From positions 1 through 60,110 of the forward strand of contig JACTMP010000025.1 in the NCBI GenBank assembly GCA_014584575.1: a stretch of DNA of 60,110 bases. Reading direction: 5' to 3'. Source of the stretch: Chloroflexota bacterium. Lineage in GTDB: Bacteria > Chloroflexota > Anaerolineae > Promineifilales > Promineifilaceae. Position 1 is the stretch's first letter, and every line of letters begins with the position of its first letter. Below the pieces are notes generated by a model. That model was given only the letters and a program-made list of their open reading frames with translations, was not told where the DNA came from and made no database searches. Made by a program: the position numbers and the translations under genes. This document shows, piece after piece, positions 33,193 through 40,970 of the stretch.

Positions 33193-34578
33193 TTATCCCG
33201 GCAGGTTGTCAATGGCAAGGTAGGGCAATCGCATATTCCTCCATGCGGCAGATAAATCTGCACCAACAGAGGGCAAAGCCCGCCTTCGCGGGCTGGGTTC
33301 CAGTCGGCGAAGGCCGTAAATGGCAAGGCGTTTGATGAGGAGGATGGTCACGTCGTCGAAGGGTTCGGAGCCGCCGACGAAGTTGTGGAAGGTTTGCTCA
33401 AGTGTTTCCATGAGGGTCACGGCCGTTGCCCGGCGTTCAGCAGCGACGATCTGGCGCAGCCGGGCGCGGCCGAATTCTTGCTGCTGGCTGTTGAGGGCGT
33501 CGGTGACGCCATCGGTGTAGAGCAGGAGAAAATCGCCGGGATTCAACCGGATGGTATGCTGTGTGTAGCTCATGGTCTCGGTAATGCCCAGGACGGGGCC
33601 AGTGGGGGTGAGCGTTTGCCATTCATCAGTGGCAGCCTGGTAAAAGAGGGGCGGGTCGTGCCCGGCGTTAACGTAGGTGAAGTCGCCGGTAGCCGGGTCG
33701 AGCAGGCCGTAGAAGAGGGTGACAAACATGCCGTTGGCGGCGTCGGCGCAGATGAGGCGGTTGGCCTGGCTGATGCCGTCGGCGGGGGCGGCGTGGGCCA
33801 GGCTGGCGCGCAGGATGCTGCGGCTGAGAGCCATGAAGAGGGCGGCAGCCATGCCTTTGTCGGAAACATCGGCGATGAGTAGGCCGAGTTGGTCGCCGGT
33901 GGGCAGGAAGTCGTAAAAGTCGCCGGCGACCTGGCGGGCGGGCTGCCAGCGGGCGATGAACTGCCAGCCGGGATGGCGGGGGGCGTATGGCGGCAGCAAG
34001 CTGCGTTGCAGGTCACGGGCCATTTGCAGTTCGCGCTCCAGGCGGCCCTTTTCGATGGCGAGTTGGTAGAGGCGGGCGTTGTCTATGGCGATGGCGGCGC
34101 TGGCGGCGACGGCCGTTAATAATTCCAGGTCTGCTTTGGTAAAAATACCTGCTTGCAGCCGATTGTCCACGTAGAGGACGCCGATGAGTTTGTCACGCAC
34201 TTGCAGGGGCACGCAGAGGATGGAGCGCAGTCCCAGGCTCATCACGCTTTGGCGCATACTGAGGCGGTCATCGCTTTGGGCATCGCTGGTGAGCAGGGGT
34301 TGGCCTTCTTCGGCCACGCGGGCGACCAGGCCGCGCGAGATGTGGAATTGGGGGGTGTCTATTGTTTGCTGCTCGATGCCCCGCGCCGCGTGGAAGTGCA
34401 GCTTGCCATCGCCCTCTTTCAGCATGACAAACCCACGTTCGGCGCGGGTGACGGCAATGACCTCATCCATGACCCGGTTGAGAACTTCGTCCAGGTCGAG
34501 CGAGGAGTTGAAGGTCTGGGACAGGCGGTAAAGCAGTTCCAGGCGTTCGGTGGAAAGCTGGCTTTGGTCGGTGGTCAT
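33193..34578 (-). CDS. GAF-domain PP2C-type (RsbU/SpoIIE) protein phosphatase
   Basis: 461 residues. The GAF domain is at about 25-175. A coiled coil (EKGRLERELQMARDLQRSLLPP) leads to the SpoIIE/PP2C domain: VAGDFYDFLPTGDQLGLLIADVSDKGMAAALFM holds the metal-binding Asp residues, and later come NAGHDPP, LLYTDGVTDA and FDDVTILLIKR. It should dephosphorylate Ser/Thr phosphoproteins. The last ~38 residues (RRLEPSPRRRALPSVGADLSAAW and on) are encoded by a dispersed repeat, so the original stop seems to have been lost. It precedes the Ser/Thr kinase, a likely functional partner. Confidence 0.9.
   Translation of the reverse strand: MTTDQSQLSTERLELLYRLSQTFNSSLDLDEVLNRVMDEVIAVTRAERGFVMLKEGDGKLHFHAARGIEQQTIDTPQFHISRGLVARVAEEGQPLLTSDAQSDDRLSMRQSVMSLGLRSILCVPLQVRDKLIGVLYVDNRLQAGIFTKADLELLTAVAASAAIAIDNARLYQLAIEKGRLERELQMARDLQRSLLPPYAPRHPGWQFIARWQPARQVAGDFYDFLPTGDQLGLLIADVSDKGMAAALFMALSRSILRASLAHAAPADGISQANRLICADAANGMFVTLFYGLLDPATGDFTYVNAGHDPPLFYQAATDEWQTLTPTGPVLGITETMSYTQHTIRLNPGDFLLLYTDGVTDALNSQQQEFGRARLRQIVAAERRATAVTLMETLEQTFHNFVGGSEPFDDVTILLIKRLAIYGLRRLEPSPRRRALPSVGADLSAAWRNMRLPYLAIDNLPG
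33245..33316. repeat. Second copy of the 26.4-kb dispersed repeat, inside the PP2C coding end
   Basis: GCGGCAGATAAATCTGCACC then AACA (33245-33268) is the reverse complement of the right end of the 26424-26532 element. It is followed by the hairpin AGCCCGC-CTTC-GCGGGCT (33277-33294) and CAGTCGGCGAAGGCC. The repeat overlaps the 3' end of the phosphatase gene and is translated. Confidence 0.75.
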
Positions 34579-34605
34579 GTGGCATCAACCATTAAATCTT
34601 ACGTT

Positions 34606-34959
34606 CTAGGGTTCATATTCAACAACCGTAACGATTGCGGCTGTAATGGTCACCATAATTTCTGGGGAAACGAGACCCATCTTGTGAATGAAACGCTGTG
34701 TATCTACACCGCGCAATTGAAGCGTATCAACTGATGATATTTTGGTCAGACCGTTGGTTTGATCCGGCGTGATTTTTACATGCCAGACATTTTTAGCCAG
34801 GTAATCTTTCCACTCGGTTAATGGTGCAACCAATTTGATCGGAAGCCTGCCTAACGCGTCTGAACTAATAACTACCACTGGGCGCGTTTTGCGGATTTCA
34901 GCGCCAATAGTGGGATCGAGATTAACCAGCCAAATTTCCCCCCGCTTAATAGTCATCAA
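34606..34959 (-). CDS. MazF/PemK-family toxin (endoribonuclease)
   Basis: 117 residues. KRGEIWLVNLDPTIGAEIRKTRPVVVISSD is the signature opening of MazF-like mRNA interferases, with the catalytic Arg in KTRP. LVAPLTEW and a Thr-Lys-Ile-Ser-Ser strand follow. The expected action is cleavage of single-stranded mRNA at short motifs. It overlaps the upstream small gene by 14 bp, the usual antitoxin-toxin arrangement. An alternative start is one codon later (34956). Confidence 0.88.
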   Translation of the reverse strand: MMTIKRGEIWLVNLDPTIGAEIRKTRPVVVISSDALGRLPIKLVAPLTEWKDYLAKNVWHVKITPDQTNGLTKISSVDTLQLRGVDTQRFIHKMGLVSPEIMVTITAAIVTVVEYEP

Positions 34960-35212
34960 AATCGCCCCCTTGCCATTCTTCGCGTTCAGCGGCTGTTTCC
35001 GCGTAATATGATTGGGTCAGTATATCTTCTGCTTGCTGTGCTAATAAACGGCGGCGTTCGGGCAAAGGCAAACTTAGGAATGTGGCTTGCAAGGAAAGTG
35101 GAGTCTCTTCTTCATCGGTGAGCTTTGACAATATGGCATAGGCAGCCGGTAGTTTTCTGGCCGGTATCCGGGTCACCAATTCCTGGAGTTGAGTATAGGT
35201 TACACTATTCAT
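34946..35212 (-). CDS. Probable antitoxin of the MazF-type pair
   Basis: 88 residues, AGAGAGG upstream of the ATG. The N-terminal half (TYTQLQELVTRIPARKLPAAYAILSKLTDEEE) is helical. The C-terminal half is acidic (EDILTQSYYAETAAEREEWQGGDFDDY), as expected for a toxin-neutralising tail. It does not look like an AbrB-fold MazE. The assignment rests on overlap with the toxin and size, so the type of DNA-binding fold is open. Confidence 0.72.
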   Translation of the reverse strand: MNSVTYTQLQELVTRIPARKLPAAYAILSKLTDEEETPLSLQATFLSLPLPERRRLLAQQAEDILTQSYYAETAAEREEWQGGDFDDY

Positions 35213-35321
35213 TGAGCTTACCTCTCTCGTTATAACAGGTGGTTGATTTCACACTCGCCAGTATACGCCATTTAGGGTCAACAAAAAAGTTAGTTGGAGA
35301 TGTGTGCAACCGATTACTGAA

Positions 35322-36068
35322 CTACCGATTAGCGATTACGGATTCCACAAACTCCTGCAAATTGGCAAAATGGGAGCCTTTCCAGTAAATCTGGCCGCAC
35401 TCCTGGCAGAGGCGGAAGTCGTCGAAGTAAAGGCGGGTTTTGGGTTGCAGGCGGTGTTCGATTTCGCTTTTGGGGACGGGGTGGAGACGGCCGTTACAAT
35501 TCAAACAGCGCGTCCACGGTTGGATGTGGTCGTGGAGGTGGTAGCGGTGCAGCACGGCCGTGACCTGTTCTGCGGTGTTGGTGGTGCGCAGGCAGTAGCC
35601 ATGGCTGATCAGGCTGCGCATGAGCAGGCCGCGGTCGCGGCTGAGCATAACGCGGTTTTCGTCGTGGGCGATTTGGGCCAGTTCGCCGTCATCCAGGTGG
35701 GCGCGGGGGTAGAGGGTGTCGAAGCCGAGCAGGCGCAGCAGGCGGGCCAGTTTGCCCAGGTGGTTGTCCAGGATGAAACGGGGTGGATGTTCCAGCGGCG
35801 GGCGCAGGGCGGGCAGGGGAGAGATGTCCAATTGATGGAAGACAGGGTAGACGCTGACGTGATCGTGGGGGTGGACGACGGCCGTGAAATCCACCGGCTG
35901 GCTGTTGATGAGGATGAGTTCTACTTCGGTGTGCGGGATGCGCAGCGCCTCGATGAGATGTTTGACGGTTTGTGGTTCGGTGAAGGGGTAGGCCAGGCTG
36001 CGCTGCCGCATTTCCGGCGGCAGGAAGTCGTTTAACTCCCCGTAAAAACGAAAGGTGGCTTCGGCCAT
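35322..36068 (-). CDS. Mut7-C RNase-domain protein with N-terminal ubiquitin-like domain
   Basis: 248 residues from the ATG at 36068 (a TTG at 36095 is in frame). Residues 1-80 resemble the Mut7-C ubiquitin/ThiS-like beta-grasp domain. FILDNHLGKLARLLRLLGFDTLYP starts the Mut7-C PIN-type domain, with Asp residues in FILDNHL, HDENRVMLSRDRGLL. A zinc ribbon follows: TRCLNCNGRL and LCQECGQIYWKG. It is a predicted RNase of unknown target. It overlaps a weak word-repeat at its 3' end (35305-35340). Confidence 0.85.
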   Translation of the reverse strand: MAEATFRFYGELNDFLPPEMRQRSLAYPFTEPQTVKHLIEALRIPHTEVELILINSQPVDFTAVVHPHDHVSVYPVFHQLDISPLPALRPPLEHPPRFILDNHLGKLARLLRLLGFDTLYPRAHLDDGELAQIAHDENRVMLSRDRGLLMRSLISHGYCLRTTNTAEQVTAVLHRYHLHDHIQPWTRCLNCNGRLHPVPKSEIEHRLQPKTRLYFDDFRLCQECGQIYWKGSHFANLQEFVESVIANR

Positions 36069-36101
36069 AACGCTTTGGCTGATAATAGCTGTCAACCGCT
36101 T

Positions 36102-36512
36102 CTAGAGTATTTGCAGAAAGGTTGACGGTGAGACAACGGGAATGCCAGCAAAGGGGTGCAAAACCAGTAAGTCATCATCGCCAGTAACGATAACGTCTGC
36201 CCGGCCAGCGACGGCCACTTCCAGAAACTTGTTGTCTTTTGGGTCGCGGCAAATAGTAATGGTTTGGTCAGGTGTAACTGCTTGCCCACGCAGCAAAATC
36301 AGGGCTAAAACAGTCTGAATGTCGTTATTGGTCAGCCGATATTTATCTCGAATGCGCGGCCGATTGAGAACGTCGGCCAATTCTTCCAGAAGAGAGCCAG
36401 AATACAGCAGCGTATAATCACCTTGACGCAGTCGCAACAGCACCGGGCCAACCGTTCCCTGCGGCCTGATGAGGGCACGCACGATAACGTTGGTATCTAC
36501 AACGGCACGCAC
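36102..36512 (-). CDS. PIN-domain toxin (VapC/COG1569-like)
   Basis: 136 residues. MRAVVDTNVIVRALIRPQGT starts the PIN fold with the first catalytic Asp. LLEELADVLNRPRI provides a Glu, and ICRDPKDNKFLEVAVAGRADVIVTGDDDLL provides the remaining acidic residues. It is a predicted Mg-dependent RNase. It starts 2 nt after the stop of the upstream antitoxin gene, giving a tight TA operon. Confidence 0.88.
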   Translation of the reverse strand: MRAVVDTNVIVRALIRPQGTVGPVLLRLRQGDYTLLYSGSLLEELADVLNRPRIRDKYRLTNNDIQTVLALILLRGQAVTPDQTITICRDPKDNKFLEVAVAGRADVIVTGDDDLLVLHPFAGIPVVSPSTFLQIL

Positions 36513-36514
36513 AG

Positions 36515-36793
36515 CTAATCCAGTTCATTGATGGCTGCCGATACGTCGGCCTCCAGTTCTGTTTCATCCAATTGGGCGTTTTGTTCGGCCAGCCGGGTCA
36601 CAAGCTGGTCAAAACGATACAGCACCTCTTCTTCTTGCAAACGCTGGAACCGCAAAAACGCCTCGTAAGAGATGATGGCTGCTTCCGGCCGGCTGCCCCG
36701 CGTAAGAATGTAGGGCGTATCTTCTTGGGTAACTTCTTCAAACACTGAGCGAAAATGGCGTTGTAACTCGGTAACACCAATAATTTTTTGCAT
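36515..36793 (-). CDS. Phd/YefM-type antitoxin
   Basis: 92 residues from the ATG at 36793, with GGAGAAAGG upstream (an earlier in-frame ATG at 36823 lies inside the operator palindrome). KIIGVTELQRHFRSVFEEVTQEDTPYILTRGSRPEAAIISYEAF is a standard YefM/Phd DNA-binding fold. The C-terminal half is acidic and helical (AEQNAQLDETELEADVSAAINELD), binding the PIN toxin encoded next. Confidence 0.9.
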   Translation of the reverse strand: MQKIIGVTELQRHFRSVFEEVTQEDTPYILTRGSRPEAAIISYEAFLRFQRLQEEEVLYRFDQLVTRLAEQNAQLDETELEADVSAAINELD

Positions 36794-36814
36794 CGCCTTT
36801 CTCCTATCTGATGA

Positions 36815-36840
36815 AAAATACATAGCGTGATATGTATTTT
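36815..36840. promoter_or_regulatory. Operator palindrome AAAATACATA-N6-TATGTATTTT of the Phd-PIN pair
   Basis: Perfect 10-bp arms (36815-36824 and 36831-36840) around GCGTGA lie 22 bp upstream of the antitoxin start and cover a likely minus-strand -10 (TAAAAT at 36841-36836). YefM/Phd antitoxins bind such palindromes to repress their own operon. Confidence 0.7.
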
Positions 36841-36868
36841 AGCACAGATAAATGATGTGGGGACAGGA

Positions 36869-39800
36869 TCAAGGTGCTGATGTTTCCAGGATTTCCAAAG
36901 GCGGCAGATTTTGGACAATGTTTACGGTCTCCAGGCTGACGGTGATCACCTGTTTGATCAGGCGCAGGATGTAGGTTTCGTCGTCGGCGCGGTTGGGGTC
37001 GTTGGTGATGCCGCTGCGTTTGTCGGTGCTCACCTGGTATTGGTCAATGACCCAATCCAGGGCGGAGCGGTTGCCCAGTTTGTAGTCGAACGTCTGCGGC
37101 GGGATGCCGGTGAGGGTGAGGAAATCGTTGTAACGCAACGTGGTTTTTTCTTTGCTCAGCCGCATCTTTTCCACGCGCCAATCCAGCGGTTCATCCGGGT
37201 TTTCCAGATGGGTCAGCGGATATTCTGGTTGGGATTCATAGTGAACGTGGATGTGCGCCAGCCGTTCGCCCGCCTGCACTAACGGCCAGAAATGTTCGGG
37301 TTGCACAAAGGGGATACGCGGCAGTTCGCGGCGCAGATTGGCGGCGTAGGTGGCGCGGTAGGTGGGGTGGTGCAGCAGGGCATAGATATAGTGGAAGATG
37401 TGCCATTTGGTGATTGGAGATTGGGAGATTGGAGATTGGGAGATTGGAGATTCGGCCTTCATGTCATTCCGAACGGAGTCTTCGGAGTGAGGAATCTCAC
37501 CGTGTTGACCGGTGGGGGATTCCTCGCCGGGGACGGCTCGGAATGACACGTCCTGGGGCTGGTAACGGGCGCGGAACTGCGCCAGTGCCCAATCGGTGAT
37601 GTTTTCGCGGCGGGTGTAGGAGGAGATTGGCGGTGAGGACACCGCGAGATTGGCGGTGGGGACACCGCGAGATTGGGAGATTGGTTCGTAGGTATAGAAC
37701 GGAAAGCATTGCGCGGAACAGCCTGCGCCGACGATGTGCAAATCAGTAATCTTGTCCGTCATCATCACCATGAACGGCTTTTCAGACCCCCTGTCTGTTA
37801 AACAAATGAGCCTGTTTTCAACATCAGATGTGGGAAACATTGACGGCATTTGATAACGCCGTTCATTTATGTACTGATCGAAGTACAAATATGACTTTAC
37901 AAAAGGACGATATGTTGATTCACGGATGTTCTGATTACTGAATTCAATTTGGTCTCCACGTTTCACATTGAACTTTAGACTTTCTGACCAGCTTATTTTG
38001 GTATTGTCTGTGTCAACAAAATCATGAATTTGTGTGTTTTGAATACCACTTGCCCATTTCAAGACATCTAGGTTATATGCAGCGATCATCTTTTGGATAT
38101 TTCCAGATACTAATTCGCGATCAAAGTTGTAAACCCAGGCATCGCGGCTGGTGGCAACACCACGACCGTAAGTAGAAAAAATTGCATCTGCTTCGCCAGC
38201 TTTGGCTTCTCTTGTGCCAATGGGCAGAAAGTTCTCAAAATCAGCCTGCATCCCTTCTGTTAGCCAGATCTGCTTCTCATTTGGTTCAATCTCCTGCCAT
38301 TCAACATTTATGGCAGACCCGGCTTTCTCTAAAAGTTCAAACTTCTCAACACGGGTGCTTCTGAACGGAACACCATGTAAGAAAACTTTGTGATCATCCA
38401 GATGCTTTGCTTTCACAAAAAGCATAATGGCAATACCAACCATTGCCGACAGACCAAAAACTGTGTGTTGCTCGCCGAGTGGAATCCCGTCACGCATCGA
38501 ATCTTTGCGAATGTTACCTTTCAAATCAAGCACATAGACTCTATTGAAATCTTGTCGGAGATGTTTTCGTACCCCATCAAAGGCCAGCGCATCCACAAAA
38601 CTGTTGTTGGCGACAAACGCAATTATGCCTTCATCGCCAATACGATCTGATGCCCAACGAATCGCTTTGACATATACATCAGACAAAGATACTTTGTTGG
38701 TCTGCTTTGAATCTTTGGCATACGTTTCAGCGACACGGCCGTCAATCACAGGATATTGGCGGTTTTTACTGTTGTCATTTTCATCCACCTGATGGGCGTT
38801 ATACGGCGGGTTGCCGATGATGACAAAAATGGGCGCGTTCTTCTGGCGCTGCACGCGCTGCGTATTCTCCGGCGCAAAGAGCGGCATCTGCCGCCCCTCC
38901 GCCAGTTCAAACGTATCCACCAGCGAAATCCCCGTAAACGGCTCATACCGCCCCGTCAGTTCCACATACTCATGCTCCATGTTCATGCTGGCAATGTAAT
39001 AAGGCAGCAGCATCACCTCATTACAAAACAGTTCATGGGCATATTTGTGCGGCAGTTTGCTCTTGGGCATCTGGCGCATGACGCGCAAAATAAAGTTACC
39101 CGTGCCCACAAAGGGGTCCAAAATCGCCACGCCATCACTGGCTAAACCATCCGCCTTGCCAAACTCCCGCCGCAAAATATCATCTACGGAGCGCACCATA
39201 AACTCCACTATGGGCTGCGGCGTGTAGACAATGCCGTGTGTGTCCGCCACCTTGACGCTAAAACCCTGGAAGAACTGCTCATACACCGTATTCAGAAAAT
39301 CCTGCTTCTCGGCATACTCCTCAATGGTGGCGGCCGTTGTTTCTATCGCGCCATAAAAACGATCCAGCCGCCCCAAGAAGCTGGCGCGGCTAAAGTGGCG
39401 GCTGGTCAGCGCTTCAATCACCTTCTCAATCTCGCGGGCAATCACGTTGCGCCGGGCAAAGTCGGGATTGTTAAACACGGTGCGGAAGATGCGCTCCGTG
39501 AGCAAATGTTGGATGAGCATTTCTTCCACTGCCTGGTCAGAGATGTTGGGATTGATCGCTTCACGCATCAACTCTTTGAAGGCTGTCAACGCATCGCGGA
39601 AACGGCCGTTGACTTTGCGCTCTTGTTCAATCAGTTCCAACAAACTTTGGGCCAGTTGCGGCACTTGTTCTTTGAATTCGGCGACGGCCGTTTCCCATTG
39701 TTCATACGCTGGCGGCCGGTATTCGCAAAACAGGCGCAGGATTTCCACCAGGTTTTCCGGTTGGCTAATATCCTCGTCGGCCACGAGACGGCCGTTTTGA

Positions 39801-40162
39801 TACAGCATGGCTCGCTCCGGCGCTTGAAAGAGGATGTTGTCTTGCGGGTAGCCGATGGCGAACTTCTTCTTCACCTCTTTGGCCAAATCATCGTGTGTAT
39901 CTTTGGCCTCCCAGACCCCGTGCCGCAGTTTGTAGGAATCGAGCAATACACCATCGGCTTGCAACGGCCGTTGGCCCTTGCGCGGCAGGTGATATTGCTC
40001 CTCCAGACTCCAGCCAAACTGCCGCGCACAGACGCGCAGCAAATTGGCAAAGTGCGGGGCCACCGCGCCTTCGTGCAGCAGGCTGAGCTGCTGCGTCTGG
40101 CTCAGCGCGGCGTAATAGTCGCGCACCGCTTTGTGATTCGGTTTGAGGGTGAGGGTTTGCAT
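36869..40162 (-). CDS. Single-chain restriction-modification enzyme (type IIG/ISP-like, no helicase)
   Basis: 1097 residues. The N-terminal nuclease region has QADGVLLDSYKLRHGVWEAKDT, a PD-(D/E)xK pattern (Asp, then Glu-Ala-Lys). A helical linker leads to an N6-adenine methylase: motif I ILDPFVGTGNFILRV and motif IV VIIGNPPYNAH. The C-terminal half is the specificity domain with ordinary sequence around residues 560-850. Residues around 860-960 contain repeat-derived segments (ISQSRGVPTANLAVSS; SPISQSPISQSPI), matching intergenic repeat DNA in frame. No ACGGCCGT occurs in the 3' half. It lies behind the Phd-PIN pair on the same strand and is probably a recent acquisition. Confidence 0.85.
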   Translation of the reverse strand: MQTLTLKPNHKAVRDYYAALSQTQQLSLLHEGAVAPHFANLLRVCARQFGWSLEEQYHLPRKGQRPLQADGVLLDSYKLRHGVWEAKDTHDDLAKEVKKKFAIGYPQDNILFQAPERAMLYQNGRLVADEDISQPENLVEILRLFCEYRPPAYEQWETAVAEFKEQVPQLAQSLLELIEQERKVNGRFRDALTAFKELMREAINPNISDQAVEEMLIQHLLTERIFRTVFNNPDFARRNVIAREIEKVIEALTSRHFSRASFLGRLDRFYGAIETTAATIEEYAEKQDFLNTVYEQFFQGFSVKVADTHGIVYTPQPIVEFMVRSVDDILRREFGKADGLASDGVAILDPFVGTGNFILRVMRQMPKSKLPHKYAHELFCNEVMLLPYYIASMNMEHEYVELTGRYEPFTGISLVDTFELAEGRQMPLFAPENTQRVQRQKNAPIFVIIGNPPYNAHQVDENDNSKNRQYPVIDGRVAETYAKDSKQTNKVSLSDVYVKAIRWASDRIGDEGIIAFVANNSFVDALAFDGVRKHLRQDFNRVYVLDLKGNIRKDSMRDGIPLGEQHTVFGLSAMVGIAIMLFVKAKHLDDHKVFLHGVPFRSTRVEKFELLEKAGSAINVEWQEIEPNEKQIWLTEGMQADFENFLPIGTREAKAGEADAIFSTYGRGVATSRDAWVYNFDRELVSGNIQKMIAAYNLDVLKWASGIQNTQIHDFVDTDNTKISWSESLKFNVKRGDQIEFSNQNIRESTYRPFVKSYLYFDQYINERRYQMPSMFPTSDVENRLICLTDRGSEKPFMVMMTDKITDLHIVGAGCSAQCFPFYTYEPISQSRGVPTANLAVSSPPISSYTRRENITDWALAQFRARYQPQDVSFRAVPGEESPTGQHGEIPHSEDSVRNDMKAESPISQSPISQSPITKWHIFHYIYALLHHPTYRATYAANLRRELPRIPFVQPEHFWPLVQAGERLAHIHVHYESQPEYPLTHLENPDEPLDWRVEKMRLSKEKTTLRYNDFLTLTGIPPQTFDYKLGNRSALDWVIDQYQVSTDKRSGITNDPNRADDETYILRLIKQVITVSLETVNIVQNLPPLEILETSAP
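37411..37684. repeat. Cluster of intergenic-type repeats inside the restriction-modification gene
   Basis: Three elements lie in frame. GATTGGGAGATTGGA words occupy 37411-37452. An 87-bp palindromic element has 11-bp ends TGTCATTCCGA (37462-37472) and TCGGAATGACA (37538-37548), with internal GAGGAATC/GATTCCTC. A 23-bp unit GAGATTGGCGGTG[A/G]GGACACCGC is tandemly repeated (37623-37645, 37646-37668), followed by more GAGATTGG words. None introduces a stop; 87 is a multiple of three. Confidence 0.8.
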
Positions 40163-40239
40163 GGCAGCAGATTATAACGGAGAGAGGGGGGATGGGGTAA
40201 CGGCCGTTACCCGACTGGATTGGCTCAATCCCCCCAATT

Positions 40240-40941
40240 TCAAATCGTGCCGCCGGAGAGTTGGATGAGGTTGATGAGTTCCTGGCGTTTGACGATGGTG
40301 AATTTACGCCCACTGACCTTCACCCAACCGGCCCGCCGGAAGCGCCCTAGCGCCTTGTTGATGCTGACGCGGGTTGCGCCGGTCATTTCCGCCAGGTCCG
40401 TTTGCGTCAGGGCAATTTGAATGGTGATACCTTCGGGGGTAGTACGGCCGTGCTCATCTGCCAGTTCCAGCAATTGCCGCGCCAGCCGCGCCGGCAAGTC
40501 CAGAAAGAAAATGTCACTCACCTGGTTATTCAGGCGGCGAATTCGCCGGGCCATCGTTTGCAGCACGTGTAGGGCAAAGTCCGGGTTCGCCTGAATGAAA
40601 CGCATGAAATCTTCGCGGTGCAGTGTCAGCGTTTCTGTGGCTTCTAAGGCTTCGGCCGTAGCCGACCGGGGCGAATCATCCAACAACGCCAGTTCGCCAA
40701 AAAAGTCACCAACACCCACAATCGCCAGCATCGCTTCCTGCCCGTCCGGTGTGGAATGGGTAATTTTGACCCGGCCCTTGCTGACAATGTAAAGTAACCC
40801 GCCGGGGTCGCCATGGTGAAACACAATCTGCCCGGCGCTAAAACGGCGTACAACCAATAACCGGGAAAGATTATCTACTTCTTCATGATTCAGATTTGCA
40901 AAAAATGGGACTACCTGTAAGGCATGGGCGGCTGCCTGCAT
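40240..40941 (-). CDS. Crp/FNR-family transcription regulator
   Basis: 233 residues from the ATG at 40941 (GAGGAGT upstream; the frame starts 7 codons earlier). The cyclic-nucleotide-binding fold (about 15-130) has FHHGDPGGLLYIVSKGRVKI and GDFFGELALLDDSPRSATAEAL, close to the cAMP phosphate-binding cassette. The C-terminal winged helix reads TQTDLAEMTGATRVSINKALGRFRRAGW. No N-terminal Cys cluster is present, so it is not an FNR oxygen sensor. It is downstream of the MBL-fold gene with a 29-nt gap, and may be co-transcribed. Confidence 0.9.
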   Translation of the reverse strand: MQAAAHALQVVPFFANLNHEEVDNLSRLLVVRRFSAGQIVFHHGDPGGLLYIVSKGRVKITHSTPDGQEAMLAIVGVGDFFGELALLDDSPRSATAEALEATETLTLHREDFMRFIQANPDFALHVLQTMARRIRRLNNQVSDIFFLDLPARLARQLLELADEHGRTTPEGITIQIALTQTDLAEMTGATRVSINKALGRFRRAGWVKVSGRKFTIVKRQELINLIQLSGGTI

Positions 40942-40970
40942 ACTCCTCACCTTCTTCCTCAATTATTTCT

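Noticed and set aside
34946..35212. Assignment of the MazF partner as MazE (AbrB fold)
   Set aside because: The sequence is helical and acidic without the AbrB beta-swapped pattern; called antitoxin by context only.
37411..37684. Repeat-rich part of the restriction enzyme considered as an intein or CRISPR-like array
   Set aside because: No intein splicing motifs and no repeat-spacer regularity; the pieces match intergenic hairpin words.
39236..40177. 313-codon plus-strand frame opposite the restriction-modification gene
   Set aside because: Shadow of a gene with clear nuclease and methylase motifs; low-complexity His/Gln/Arg composition.
40240..40941. Assignment as FNR oxygen sensor
   Set aside because: No N-terminal cysteine cluster for an iron-sulfur centre.
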